Shown here piece after piece: positions 11,401-22,539 of a stretch of 64,000 nt of DNA. Under the pieces are notes generated by a model that was not told the DNA's origin, did no database searches, and was given only the letters and a program-made list of their open reading frames with translations. The stretch is from Zingiber officinale. Lineage: Eukaryota; Streptophyta; Magnoliopsida; Zingiberales; Zingiberaceae. The stretch covers positions 25,097,726 to 25,161,725 of the forward strand of contig NC_055990.1 of the NCBI RefSeq assembly GCF_018446385.1. The letters run 5' to 3'. Position 1 is the first letter of the stretch. The number at the start of each line of letters is the position of its first letter. Position numbers and translations under genes: made by a program.

Positions 11401-12626
11401 TACTTTTATGATGTGTGCCTAAGTGATGCATGCTTTTATGATACATGATATGTATGACATGTACTTTACTTTATGTGTGAGTGGCTTGTACCAAGGGTGG
11501 GCTCCATAAGCGCCCCGGGGACTAAGGACCTCGTTAGGGATGGGCTCCTAAGTGCCCCTAGGACTAAGGGCCTAGTATGTTTGCCTCGTAGGGTTCAAGA
11601 CTTGCTACCTTGGACCTACAAGGTTGCGCGCAATATGTAAGTGGTACATAGCCGGGATCCCCCTTATGTTGAGATTATTTTCAAGTATATATGTAAAAGA
11701 AAATGGTTTAAAAGATCATGAGACATACACATGTTTTTCAGATACATGTTTTCCAAAATCATATTGCATGCACCTTATGATTATGCTATGTTTCATGTTA
11801 TGCTCTTGATTATGATATGCCATGATAAGGTATGATTACGTTATGTTCATGCTATACCTTATAGACATGTTTCTGCCATTGATTTGTTGATGCTTGGTAT
11901 ATAGATTTCGGCCATGGATATGATGATGCCTTGATGTACATGTTTCGGCCATAGTATGATGCTTTGATATACATGTTCGGCCATGCTTTGATATACCATG
12001 ATACTTGTTTGTTATGCCATGTCTAGCTATGTTTTATGCAATGCACTATGTATATGTTTCGGCCATGGTGATGCTTGATATGCTATGACTAGTTGTGATT
12101 ATATTATGATGCATGATATGCTTGAATAGAATGCTATGTTATGCCATGATTAGTTGAGATTATGACTTGTTGATGCATTCTTGATTATGTGTTGATTGTT
12201 GGTTTTAGTGAGTAGGAAAGGAACTTACTGAGCCATGAGTGCTCATAGCTTACTTTCCTTGTACCACAGATAAAGGAAAAAGTTGGATGAGTTAGAGGAG
12301 CAGCAGGAGTGGCAATGAAGATGTGTGTGGCAGTGGCTAGGCAACCAAATAAATAAGAACCTGCTTAAAGTTTCTTTAAAGAACTATGCATTGGTATTTT
12401 ATGACTTGTGATACCTAAACATGTGTGGCTTGACATTATGATTCCACTAGATTTGATGTTATGATTTTGATGCCATGTGATAGTATAGTTCAAAAGAAAT
12501 TTAAAAGAAAAGTTTTATTAAAACTATGAAAATTATTTTAAGTCTTCCGCTGTTTTAAAAAGAAAAATTTATACATAGAGTATCGTAGCCCCGTCCCTTA
12601 GGGTAGCAGGGAGGGCGGGCGTTACA
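8436..12626 (+). mobile_element. Solo LTR of an element B-related gypsy family
   Basis: A 4.19 kb segment starts TGTAACACCC and ends GGGCGTTACA, with 5-bp flanks CAGTA (8431-8435) and CGGTA (12627-12631) that match at 4 of 5 bases. Removing it rejoins the LINE endonuclease frame. It resembles the element B LTR in reverse orientation: a tRNA-like/B-box patch near 8550, a GGTGGGCTCCATAAGCGCC block near 11490, and the GTAGC...GGGAGGGCGGGC end. No internal coding region is present, as expected after LTR-LTR recombination. Short ORFs inside are not coding. Confidence 0.85.
11160..11445. repeat. 35-bp minisatellite in the solo LTR
   Basis: TGCCTAAGTGATGCATACC recurs at 11176, 11211, 11246, 11281, 11316, 11351, 11386 and 11416, a 35-bp period with a shorter last interval. 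Looser ATATGCATGCTT repeats precede it (10940-11160). Confidence 0.9.
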
Positions 12627-12631
12627 CGGTA

Positions 12632-12975
12632 AGAGCTTCCCACAACGACCTTCTTGTGACAATAGAGTGAAGTCCATAAACAAAGGTCACCAAGAATCCC
12701 CTGCTAGAGATACGACAACGAACATGGTAATGTATATATTGTTCGGAGGTCAAGATAATATACACATCTACCTTGTGCGTGTCCCAAAGAAGAAGTATCC
12801 TTCTATAGTTAGAGAAATCAAAATTATGTACATGACCTATACCTGCAAACCTTCCTTGTAATATGAGACTTAAAAAATCTTCATTGAGCTTTATCTCCAT
12901 TAAACCCATAATTTGGATATCTTTCTGTTGGAGGAGGTGTTGCACTCCCCCATGTTTTAGGGGCTTGTGAAAGCC
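12632..12975 (-). pseudogene. LINE ORF2 endonuclease, N-terminal piece
   Basis: Minus-strand reading gives an NIRGFHKPLKH-like start, then IQIMGLMEIKL with the metal-binding glutamate, and ends RRSLWEAL at the solo LTR junction. It continues directly into the GDFN segment at 8435. Typical of the N-terminus of plant L1-type ORF2, which nicks target DNA. Confidence 0.82.
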
Positions 12976-12976
12976 C

Positions 12977-14627
12977 CTAATATTTCACATAGCAACCTTC
13001 ATTGACCACCTCGGCGGGCTGCTCGCGCCTGAAGTTGTCTCCATAACTTGGTGCCGACATCACCTCCTTTGCAGCTCCTTTTGTGTCTTCATTTATGATT
13101 GAGGTAGTAGCTGTAGGAATGGAGGAGAAAGAAGACTCATTAGATGTAGATGATAATGTTTCACTTGATGTCGTGGAGGAAGAAGAGAAGCTCCCCCTGT
13201 TGGATGTTGTCGCCTGCTGTCGTAGTTCTTCAACAGCATTTGTGTTGACTAATGGTGGAAGTTTTGCAACGTGGGCCTCTCCTTGGATGCCAACGTGATC
13301 AACATGGACTCCATCTTGGCTTTCAAGACTTTGGACTTCCACGGATTGGTCAACAACTGCAGTAGCTTCAAAATTTTGGACTTCCACCCTTTTAGCACTT
13401 TTTCCTTGGACACCAACGTCTTCAAAATTGTGGACAACATCTTGGTCAACAACCTAGGCTCCAACGTCTTCAATATTTTGGACAACATCTTCACTGCACC
13501 ATGTTGTTGTCCATTGTCGCTGTCCATTTGCACCATGTTGCACATTAAAACCTAATCGATTTACATGTTGTCATGTCTCGCCGGGGCATCATTTCGACGA
13601 CAAGTGTCCGAACAATGTCTCAATCTTTTACACACTTCACAGAATTTCGGTAAGCTTTCATAAATGATACGGAGGTCAATTTGAACTTTAGTAGGCAAAG
13701 TGATGGAGACCTCATACCCTCTCTCTCCAATTGTCGGAATTTCCACCAAAAGTTTAACATACTCCAAGCAGTCTCTTGTACGCGTCAAGTTATCTCTCTA
13801 ATCCTGGACATTTCCACCAAATGTCCCACCTCTGATCCAATCATACTTAGCGCCTTTTGAGTCCAACTATCCGGCGGTAACCCATGGATTTGAATCCAAG
13901 CAGGGACAAAGCGATAGTCTTCATTGAATAGAAAACACCTTGGCATGATTTTTAGAAAAATAGGTATACCAAAGATAAAGCATGATCCTCCCTTTAGAAC
14001 CTTTTTGCGATCTTCCTCTGTGTCAAAGTGGTAGACCACTCACCCATTCTTGTGCAAGAAATATGTGTGCTTAATGTTCCATCGAACACCAATAATTCTG
14101 ACGCCATCTATCCCAGGGTGCCGGCCCATGAAGCAACTGACCAAACAGAACCCCATTGCATCTTCGACGCTATCAATGTCATCATAGTCAAAAGTAATTT
14201 CCCCCTTAGCTTCATATCGATCCAACGACATGGCGAGCTTTGTCTTCCGATTATCCTTGAAAAGATTAGCCCAAGACTTCTTTTGCTGAGGTTGTTTGTC
14301 CCCTCTATTTCCTGCAGTCTTGTTGCATTCTTCCGTTTGACTGTTTGCTACCGGAGGTTGCTGTTCCGACGGGGTCTCCTCCACCACATCCGGCGATGGT
14401 GAACTTGGCACTCCTTGAGTCTGCCCTAAGGGAGGAAACTCCGATGTCCCATGTGGCAAGGTAGCCACACCAGTTGCATGATCCACATCAATTTGACATT
14501 CCACCATGTCTACCATATAGGACTCATGAGCCGTCATGTCATCAGTCTTAGCATTAGTCACACCAACCACATGAGATGAAACGCCAACATCCAAAGCCAT
14601 ATCATCACCTTTTTCCATATCACACAC
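12977..14627 (-). pseudogene. LINE ORF1 (DUF4283-like, CCHC knuckle), broken
   Basis: RNA-binding ORF1 protein of an L1-type LINE. The start MCDMEKGDDM at 14627 leads a 195-codon frame ending in an in-frame TGA at 14040. The same frame resumes (VYHFDTEEDRKKVLKGG, FVPAWIQIHGLPPD: DUF4283-type core) to 13785. A frameshift follows, and 13561-13788 carries LPTKVQIDLR and the zinc knuckle CEVCKRLRHCSDTC. The C-terminal low-complexity serine/threonine-rich part (12977-13387) is in a shifted frame. At least one stop and two frameshifts make it a pseudogene. Confidence 0.82.
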
Positions 14628-14789
14628 ACTCTATGATGTCAGCTGTCAAGTTAGCCGTCAAAACTTCCATGTTGACAAATCTTGATTCTTCAAATGAGAT
14701 CTTTGAATGAATTTCGCTCAATGGAGAATATTTGAAACATTTCTTCTTTTTACCCATTGCCAAGTGTTCACTTGCAGTCTCAATCACAA

Positions 14790-14985
14790 GTCAAAAAAAT
14801 ACCACCAAGCCTTCCATATGTCAACAAATCACAAAACCTTCAAAGATCACCATGTAAAAGCCACCAAGCCTTCCAAGTGTCAACTAGTCACAAAACCTTC
14901 AAACATCACCGTGTAAAAATTGCCACCAAGCCTCCAAATGTCAACAAGTCACAAAATCTTCAAAGATCACAGTGTAAGACCAAGC
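14790..14985. repeat. About 62-bp tandem repeat upstream of the LINE ORF1
   Basis: Three imperfect copies start with CCACCAAGCCTTCC (about 14802, 14859, 14923) and continue with GTCAACAAGTCACAAAA...CTTCAAAGATCACC. Its place just 5' of LINE ORF1 makes it a candidate LINE 5'-UTR monomer array. That link is inference. Confidence 0.75.
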
Positions 14986-16680
14986 AAGTTAATGGATTTG
15001 CCACCCAATAATTCTAATTATGCACCACTCCAATTAAATCCAAAATCCCTTAGAATTAATGACACATTAATGCTGAGTAATACTCTATCCACAAGAAAGG
15101 ACAATTTTAGCAAGTTATTATTTATTTTTGATTAACAACTTTCCTGGTTATAAGCAAGTAAATCCTTTGCCTCTTCTTTTAGTTTATGTTATTTTTTTTT
15201 GTTTATTTAACTATGTTTGTCCTTGCTAAATTTGATAGCAAGAGAAGTATTAATTTGTTTGACATGCTATTTACCCCCTGGCTACGTGGACCTAAAATAG
15301 CCTTGCAAGCTGTCGCCACTGTCGTTCCCCAGTTCAGAATGAGATTCTCTTGGATCATCGCGTCGCACTTTTACGTGTACAGCCAAATCCTCTCCACCGA
15401 TGAATTCAACCTGTACACCAATATGGATGAGGAAACAGAGTTAGTGTGAATGTCATCCGATATTTGGATAGGGTATGGATATTCAATCCTCCGATGAATA
15501 TGAGGATGATAGTTGAATACTCAACGGGGATGGGAATGAGAAAGGGGATAAACATAATAAATAAAAATGAGAACGAAGGAAATGAAATCCAACTCAACTC
15601 ATGGGCATCCTATTTGGTTCCCCAATTTGGTGAGGCCTAATTCCCAACATACAAACAAGCTTCCTTGAGGAGAAGAAAATAGGAATCAAATGATAATTGA
15701 GCAGACCCATGTTCTCAAAGCCCGACAAGGTAGTAAAAAAGTTCCCACGGATTGACACAATTTATACTTCCAGGTCTATGAGTGAAAACGAATCGAATCA
15801 AGTTGAATAATATGAAAATATTGATATTCAAATTTGAAAAATATATATGATATTCAAATTTGATTTAAAACTCAAAAGTACCAATATTTTTTTGTTGCGA
15901 GTTTGATTCGAAATAGAATTCGACCTTGAGTTTGATTTGGATCATAATTCGAGCATAATCAAATTTTAGTTCAAAATGTCTTAAATTTGAGTTCGATTCG
16001 AATTATTCAAACCTAAATTTGACTATATTTAGACTATATGCAACACGATTAAAATAAAACCTCAACAACACAATTACACAATATAGACAAAATAATAATA
16101 CAAATTAGAATGAAACTGGTGCCGTCTAAAAGTGAAGATGGTTGGCTGAAAAAGATGGCTTTAATGTTGACCAAATGAAGATTCCTCGCTGTCCTACATG
16201 TCACAAAAAGAGTTAGTAACCGGGCCAAGGAAAAAGTCCTCGGTGCAGGCCTTTCGACTCTCAAGTTAGTAATAGAGTCGAGTAGATGAATGGTCAAATG
16301 AACAGTAGCTATGAATGTGTAAAATTATGTAATATCGCATACTACCGCTTGTAGATGGAGACCCTCATTTATAGTGTCATTGTTTGTATGTGCATGAATC
16401 TCAAGGCGTTTCCAGAAAAGGATAGACTATCTTTGCTTACACCTTTTTTTTAAATGGACCCGCAATCTCTACATTTGGCGGAGAGGAAGGTTCTAATGCA
16501 CAGCTTGCATGTAGAATATTCTGAGCTGATAGACTATTAATGTGCTACGAGGATGAGCCGACTGAGTCCCCTCCAGTGTCCGATCAGACCTTATTCTTGG
16601 ATGAGGTTGGCTCAACTAAGGAATGTTGATCATCCTGAAGATTCAACCTCTATAAAGACTCGGCTCGGCCAAGAAGAATG
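14986..16680. other. Gene-free stretch
   Basis: I see no coding gene. Contents: AT-rich sequence; a GGGTATGGATATTCAATCC-type segment near 15465-15550 reminiscent of degraded transposon termini; and repeated TTTGATTCGAAT-like phrases at 15780-16020. Short ORFs show no recognisable domains. Confidence 0.6.
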
Positions 16681-16689
16681 GTCGATCGG

Positions 16690-17060
16690 TCAGCCTTGGA
16701 AGAGTGGCGGGTCAGCCAGGATGAGTGGTGGATCAACTCGGAAGAGTGGTGGATCGGCTAGGAAGAGTGGTAGATCAGCTAGGAAGAGTGACGGATCGGC
16801 CACAAAGAGTGTCAGATCAACTAGAGTGGTGTATCAGCTAAGAAGAGTGGTGGGTCATCCAAGAAGAGTAGCGGATCAGCCAAGAAGAGTGGCAGATCAA
16901 CCAAGAAGAGTGACAGATTAGCCAAGAAGAATAGCAGATCAGATAGAGTGACGGATTGACCAGAGTGGTGGATCGGCCAAAAAGAGTGACAGATCTGCTA
17001 GAATGGTGGATCGACTAGGAAGCGTGGTGGATCGACCAAGAAGAGTGATGAATGGACTAG
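16690..17060 (+). repeat. 21-bp minisatellite
   Basis: Unit AAGAAGAGTGGCGGATCAGCC with variants, about 16 copies, some shortened to 18-19 bp. Because 21 is a multiple of 3 it yields an incidental KSGGSAR repeat in one frame (16553-16921) that stops without any recognisable domain. Flanking sequence (GACTCGGCTCGGCCAAGAAG) suggests it belongs to a degraded LTR. Confidence 0.85.
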
Positions 17061-17061
17061 T

Positions 17062-17990
17062 CGAGTCAATCGGGAAAGATGACCTTATCACAACTCAACC
17101 TACCAATTTAACCTTCTTTATCCGCGTGGCCGCTCTTCCTATTCTCCATATCAGAAACCTAAACAACACCTAACATATACAAAATAGAATTAGATTAATT
17201 GTGAAAATAGAATAACAAGTTCGTTCAATAATTTACAATTCATATCATAGACAAAATAGAATTTAAACCCATACAAAGTTGAGTTAAACGAGATTAATGA
17301 CTAAAAAAATGCATTCCAAAAAACTAATTGCCCGAAGCCATGTCCAAAAAACTAATTGCAGCCCAGCGCTTGCCAGAAGCCATGCATCCCAAAAAATTTC
17401 TCCATCCCTGCTGCCATTCCAAAGAAAAAATAAAGATTGAAAATTAAAAAAAGAGACATCTTAGATTTTTTCCAAACGGACGAAAGAGCTTGCGTGTGGT
17501 CTTCTGCGACAACCCTACCTTTCGCTTCCGCCGTCATCCCGTAATACAAACTCGAAGGCTAATTTGTGAAAATTAAGGTTTGTAAAAGGATGAGTTATAA
17601 TGTTATAATTTGTGAAAATTATGATTTACCTTCCTCTACGTTTCATGAGAAAAATCCTGAAAATACTCCAACAGAGAATTATCATCTTTTGCAGCGATAT
17701 TGCAGTGAAAGAACGAATTGGATGAAAGATAAAATATTCTCGTAATCTTGCCATTAAATAAACAGACAACAAATCGACTCAGCTCGTTATTTTCTTCTTC
17801 ATGAATTTTATGTATAAAATCATTTTTTAATATGCTAAACAAGAGAAAGACCAAAAAATTTCAGAAATTCCATGCACTTAATTATTAGTATTAGTAATTA
17901 GACGTCTACAATGCACGCGCGATGCACGATACAAGTACACGTGGTTACCTATCAAGCACGCAACAACTGGACCGCCGGTTCAGGCCGTTG
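17062..17990. other. Gene-free stretch downstream of the TPD1-like gene
   Basis: No recognisable gene or repeat structure. AT-rich sequence includes two short repeats of CCAAAAAACTAATTGC near 17315-17360. The 3' flank and polyadenylation region of the minus-strand TPD1-like gene should fall at about 17700-17990. Confidence 0.5.
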
Positions 17991-17991
17991 G

Positions 17992-18646
17992 TCATCCGCA
18001 GGCGCCAGAAGCAACCGAGAGCGGGTAGGGATAGGAGTTAGCGTACTGGAAGGAGACGGAGCCGCCGGGCGCAATGGCGGTGCCGTCATTGACGAGGCAG
18101 TCGTCGAAGCGAAGCCGCCGGAAGACGCGGGGGTTGATGAGGCGGGCGGAGCTGAACCAACCGCACCGCACGTGGATGTCGCCCACGCCGCACCCGCCGA
18201 CGTCGCACGTGTTCAGGATCTGCACCGTGTACGTCGGGATCCCGTTAGGCAGCGGCGCCGTCGCCCCCTGGTACAGCAATATGTCCTCTTTCGAACAGAC
18301 CCCTTCTTCCCCCATCCGCTCCTCCACCGAGGAATCGATCTCGACGAACTGGCCAGCCGCGGCGGCGATTTCTCCTGTTACTCACTCGATGTCGATATAT
18401 TAATTACGAAAATGAAACCAATGTCGCGTGGTCGAGGCCGATCGATCTTACCGTTTGCAGATGCCTCCCTAGTTAGACCTTCCGAGTGTACGGACGCTGC
18501 CGCTCGTATCCCTGAAAAACCATGCATGCGCGAATGTAATCGATCCTAATTGCTTACGACAGGATATCGAGCTAGCTTTTCTTACTGAGAAAAAGTAGAG
18601 AGTAAATGAAGAAGGTGGCGACGCCGGTCGAGCGGGATGATTCCAT
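17992..18646 (-). CDS. TPD1-like: TPD1-like small secreted cysteine-rich protein (3 exons)
   Basis: Exons on the minus strand: 18646-18586, 18511-18452 and 18374-17992. All junctions are GT-AG and the spliced frame is open for 167 residues. Residues 1-20 (MESSRSTGVATFFIYSLLFL) form a signal peptide. The mature part carries six cysteines (67, 97, 102, 111, 133, 166) and the family signatures LPNGIPTYTVQI (82-93), IHVRCGWFSSA (107-117), RFDDCLVNDG (129-138) and VSFQYANSYPYPLSV (147-161). TPD1/MIL2/TDL1A proteins are extracellular ligands of the EMS1/MSP1 receptor kinase that set tapetal and anther cell fate. Some family members act elsewhere, so the exact role here is inferred. Length is close to Arabidopsis TPD1 (176 aa). 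No defect seen. Confidence 0.9.
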
Positions 18647-18707
18647 GATCGAACTTTCTAATTCTCCGTCGGCAATCGGTCGGAGGCAGAAATGATCCGC
18701 TCGCCTG

Positions 18708-18716
18708 CTATTTATA
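18708..18716 (-). promoter_or_regulatory. TATA box of the TPD1-like gene
   Basis: Minus strand TATAAATAG lies 62 bp upstream of the chosen ATG (18646), at a spacing that leaves a short 5' UTR. It supports this start codon. Confidence 0.7.
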
Positions 18717-18719
18717 CAT

Positions 18720-19790
18720 GAAATGGGAAAAGGGAGGAGTACTCCTGATGCTTCCCAGCCCCACCGCCTCGTGCGCGCGTATCAAGACCGTGCGACGTGA
18801 ATCCGACGGCTGATGTCAGTCGACCACCGCAATCCGAATTCAATGAGCGGACGGTGGGCTCCACCAACGATGCTGCTCATAATCTGGCCGTCGAAATTCC
18901 GGGGAGAGGGTTTCGGTGCGCCTTGGGAAGCAAAGCGCCGAGGGCCGGATATCTTTTGTAGCTTTGACCGACGGGCGTCGGATGCATGGGACGTCGTCTA
19001 TCGGCGTACGCAACGTGGCGTGGAGACAGCTAAAAAGATTGGGATTTAACGTGAGCTCGACGGCTGTGATTAATGGGCTTTACGTGAGTCTCATAATTCC
19101 ACATTAATGCAAAGGGAAAAAAAATACTACATAATATATTAGTAGTCAAAGAGTCCGAAGATAAATGTGTAATGGAGAAGACAAGGTAGTTGTTGGATAA
19201 GCGAGGGGAGTTTAAGGCGAGGCAGCGAGGAAATGGACGGAGGCGAGAGCAAGTGGCGGCAGCGGTGCTTTTGAGGCTTCGATGAATGGTGGAGTGGGGG
19301 CGGCCGGTGAAATTGCAGGGCGCTGCCACTGCATGTGGAGTACGCACACGAAATGTGCTCCCAGTGCCTGGCTCAAACGGGGAAGGCAGGCAGGGCTGCA
19401 AGAAATGGATATGGCCATATATATGTGTTTGGAATTAGTAAATAGTCAAGAATTCTACAACCTTTTTTAAATAAAAAATATATATATCATGATATATTGT
19501 AGGACAGATCAAACTAAATACCTAAATGACAATCAAAGGAATCACTAATATCTTCCATGTTTTAGCCTCAAATCTCGGCTCACACTAGAGAGAGCTCTTT
19601 TTATAATATCATCGAAATGACAATCTCTTTTCATTAATTAATTTTCCTATCGTAATAAAAGAAACATTACGTCATTGTATATTTATTGTATCAACCGGTA
19701 TCATCGGTCATATCTTATATAGTTATATCTGTCTTTGTGCTTTGACACTCAACCTACAGTATTTACTATGATATTAACCCATGAAATACA
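18720..19790. other. Promoter side of the TPD1-like gene; no other gene seen
   Basis: GC-richer up to about 19400, then AT-rich. Several ORFs overlap on both strands at 18813-19470 but none has a recognisable domain, codon pattern or splice structure. Confidence 0.5.
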
Positions 19791-19794
19791 GAGC

Positions 19795-20159
19795 ATGTTG
19801 GGCCTACAGGAGCTAGCACAATTAATGGGCATCAAATAATGGGGGCCTTGGTAGAACAACACAAGATGTAAGAAAAGAGGATAGAGAGCCCTTGGAGTCG
19901 GGCGAGTTGATCAGTCTGATTGAATGATTGTTCATCTTTTGAGCAAGAGAAAACAACCTATGTGTAAGTACACCATGATAGTTTTAGTGTGATCAAACCA
20001 AATTAAATTAGATCATGTTATGTTTTGATGCCCTGTGTCTAAGTGAACAGGAACTTAAGAGCACAGGAAGTCGAGCGAAAAATACAACTAGCGAGAAGGA
20101 TGACACACGAGAGAGTCAACGAGCTTGGCGCGTCCGAGGGGATAAGGTGTTGTCGAAGA
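19795..20159 (+). repeat. Probable old LTR, left half, split by element B
   Basis: Sequence up to 20159 continues at 31952 once element B and one GAAGA duplication are removed. The joined segment reads into GGATAACCAAAATCACCCAAGC, a GGGCGCTCGG-type block and a TATAAATA motif near 32342, an organisation like the other GC-block LTRs of this window. Boundaries are not resolved. Confidence 0.45.
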
Positions 20160-20193
20160 TGTAACGTCCCGCCCCTCCTGCTAAGGCGACGGG

Positions 20194-21040
20194 CAGAGCC
20201 GTACCTGTGTTCAACGGGGCCTGAAGTGCATACTAAAAAATATACTAAAAAGTGACCCTTTTGATGCGGTAAATAATGATAAAATTTAATTTACAAATAA
20301 TATATATAATAAATACATAAATAAACTAAAAATAAATATATTATATCAATAAAAAGTTAATAAATATTTAAAATAATTATATAAACACTACTCGTCAAGA
20401 CTTTTTAGAGATATTTAATCAAATTTGCATAATCCAATTCCTAGACTATTTCCTTTTCAATCGATAACATTGATAGCCCATTTAGTGTATCTCGTAACAC
20501 TGAGACAAATGCGATGTCTGTAGTCAGTAGCAAGGCGACAAGCAGTAACCACCATGCAATTAGGTCGTAGTTCGCACAAGTGACCGGGGTAGCGTGCGAC
20601 AGCCACCGCGTACGGAATTAGGTCACACGAGCAAAAGCCAACTGGCAGCCCACGTCGCATGAGATAGCCACTGCGAGAATCGACTCAATTAGGTCACACA
20701 AACAACCGTTGTTACACGATTAGGATACAATTGGTGTCGCGTGTTGCAAGACGAAGAAGATGGTCGAAGAAAAAGATTATGATTACCTCTTGTTCAATGA
20801 ATTCGTGCCTTGGTAGAAAGAACGTCAAGAAGAAATCGTGTGCAAAGAAGTGCAACACTAGATAAGAAATTGCATGCAAAGAATTAAGAGTCATGCGTTA
20901 GTGTGTGCCTCAGAGCCGTGAGAATAGGTCGGTCATTTAGGGTTCATGTCTTTTATTTTGTATAATAAAAAAAATGGGTCCTTCATTGGGCTAGGCCCTG
21001 AGGCGGTTGCCTCTCTGGCCTCATGGAAGTTACGGCTCTG
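20194..21040. mobile_element. hAT-like non-autonomous DNA transposon
   Basis: The 847-bp insert is bounded by inverted ends CAGAGCCGTA / TACGGCTCTG and flanked by identical 8-bp GCGACGGG (20186-20193 and 21041-21048). The right LTR of the same retroelement has one uninterrupted GCGACGGG at the matching site, which proves the insertion. An 8-bp duplication and CAG-type ends fit the hAT superfamily. No transposase frame is present; 20457-20660 is a short unsupported ORF. Confidence 0.85.
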
Positions 21041-22009
21041 GCGACGGGGGTTACTTACACATACATATACATACCTACTTATTACGGCGGAAATCTTATT
21101 TATAGAAATTAAAAAATTTTCTTTTCTTTAAAATCAACATGACTAATCACCTGGACATATAACACCACATAGCATACTTAACATGATTTTTAAGTCATAA
21201 TGCCCAAACACAAAATTTAAATGTCATGGAGTCATAAAGCAGTAACATAACTAGGCATAGTTCTTATTAAACAAAAGCAGGTCTTTCTCCTTTAGCCAAG
21301 GCACTACCACACACATCCTTCTAGCCCCTCCTGCTGCTCCCCTAGTTCATCCATTCCTTGCCTTTATCTGTGGTACAAGAAAGTAAGCTGTGAGCACTCA
21401 TGCCTCAGTAAGTTCCTTTCCTACTCACAAAACCGTATAACATATCAAAATCACAAGACATAACACATGGAGGCAATTCATCATATCATGCAGCATACCA
21501 TGACATATCGTAACATAAGCGTAAGGTATCATGGCATAACATAACATAATCATCAATTGCACCCTGACATATCATAACATCATCATAAATATCATGGCAT
21601 AATCATAAGGTATATGCAAGGTGAATTCCTAAACATGTATCATGAAAACATATGCAATATGTCCTTTGAAAACTTATAATATACATACTTAAACATAATC
21701 TCAACATGATTAGGGCCCCGGCTTGTACCACATACATAAATGTGCGCGTCCTATGTAGGTCCAAGGTAGCAAGTCTTGAATCCTACAAGGCATACATACT
21801 AGGCCCGTTTCTTAGTCCATCGACCTAGGGGCACTTAGGAGCTCATCCCTAACGAGGCCCGTTTCTTAGTCCATCGACCCCGGGGCGCTTATGGAGCCCA
21901 CCCTTGGTACAAGTCATACATAAAGTAAAATAGCATGTTTTTACATATCATGGTTCTTATCTTTTCTTGTACATCGTGTCACTTATCATATCATACCATA
22001 TAGACTTTT

Positions 22010-22156
22010 GGGCACACAACTCATCATAATGGTATGTAAAGATTTGTGCACACAACACATCATATATTTTATGCATAAATTGGGCACACAGCACATCATA
22101 TATTTCATGCATAAATTGGGCACACAGCTCATCACATATATCATGGATAAATTTGT
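22010..22156. repeat. 36-bp tandem repeat in element B left LTR
   Basis: Four copies built on GGCACACAGCACATCATATA start near 22010, 22047, 22083 and 22119. The same array occurs in the right LTR at about 29071-29217. It generates spurious cysteine/methionine-rich ORFs on both strands. Confidence 0.85.
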
Positions 22157-22539
22157 ACATAGCTTCATCATAAATAATACACACCATAGCATAAGGGTCT
22201 CCATCATGTATAAATCATAAGTGTGCATAATTTAAACATAGAAGCATAGAAATCTCAAAATCATGGCATATAAGATACATGGAAAACATAATTCGATTTC
22301 TAACCCTAATGTCTTTTAGTGGCCGAACCATATAGGTTGGGTTTTTGGTAAAACTTCATACCAACATGTGAAACCTAAGTAAGCATCATTTCTTATACCA
22401 TAAGAACTATCATGAGCAAGTTTAGGTAGAGTTCTAGGTTACTTAAGCTTACAACTTATCATGGCTGAAACTTATCAAGCATACATTGGGTTAAAAACTA
22501 TCATTCAAGCTTGTGAACCCTAAACAACCTTCATAGCAA

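Noticed and set aside
13083..13555. Plus-strand ORFs opposite the LINE ORF1 tail
   Set aside because: Antisense to low-complexity LINE ORF1 sequence.
17911..18549. 212-aa plus-strand ORF
   Set aside because: Antisense shadow of the GC-rich TPD1-like exon 3.
21957..22228. Overlapping cysteine/methionine-rich ORFs on both strands (also 29047-29289)
   Set aside because: Generated by a 36-bp tandem repeat in the LTR; readable on both strands.
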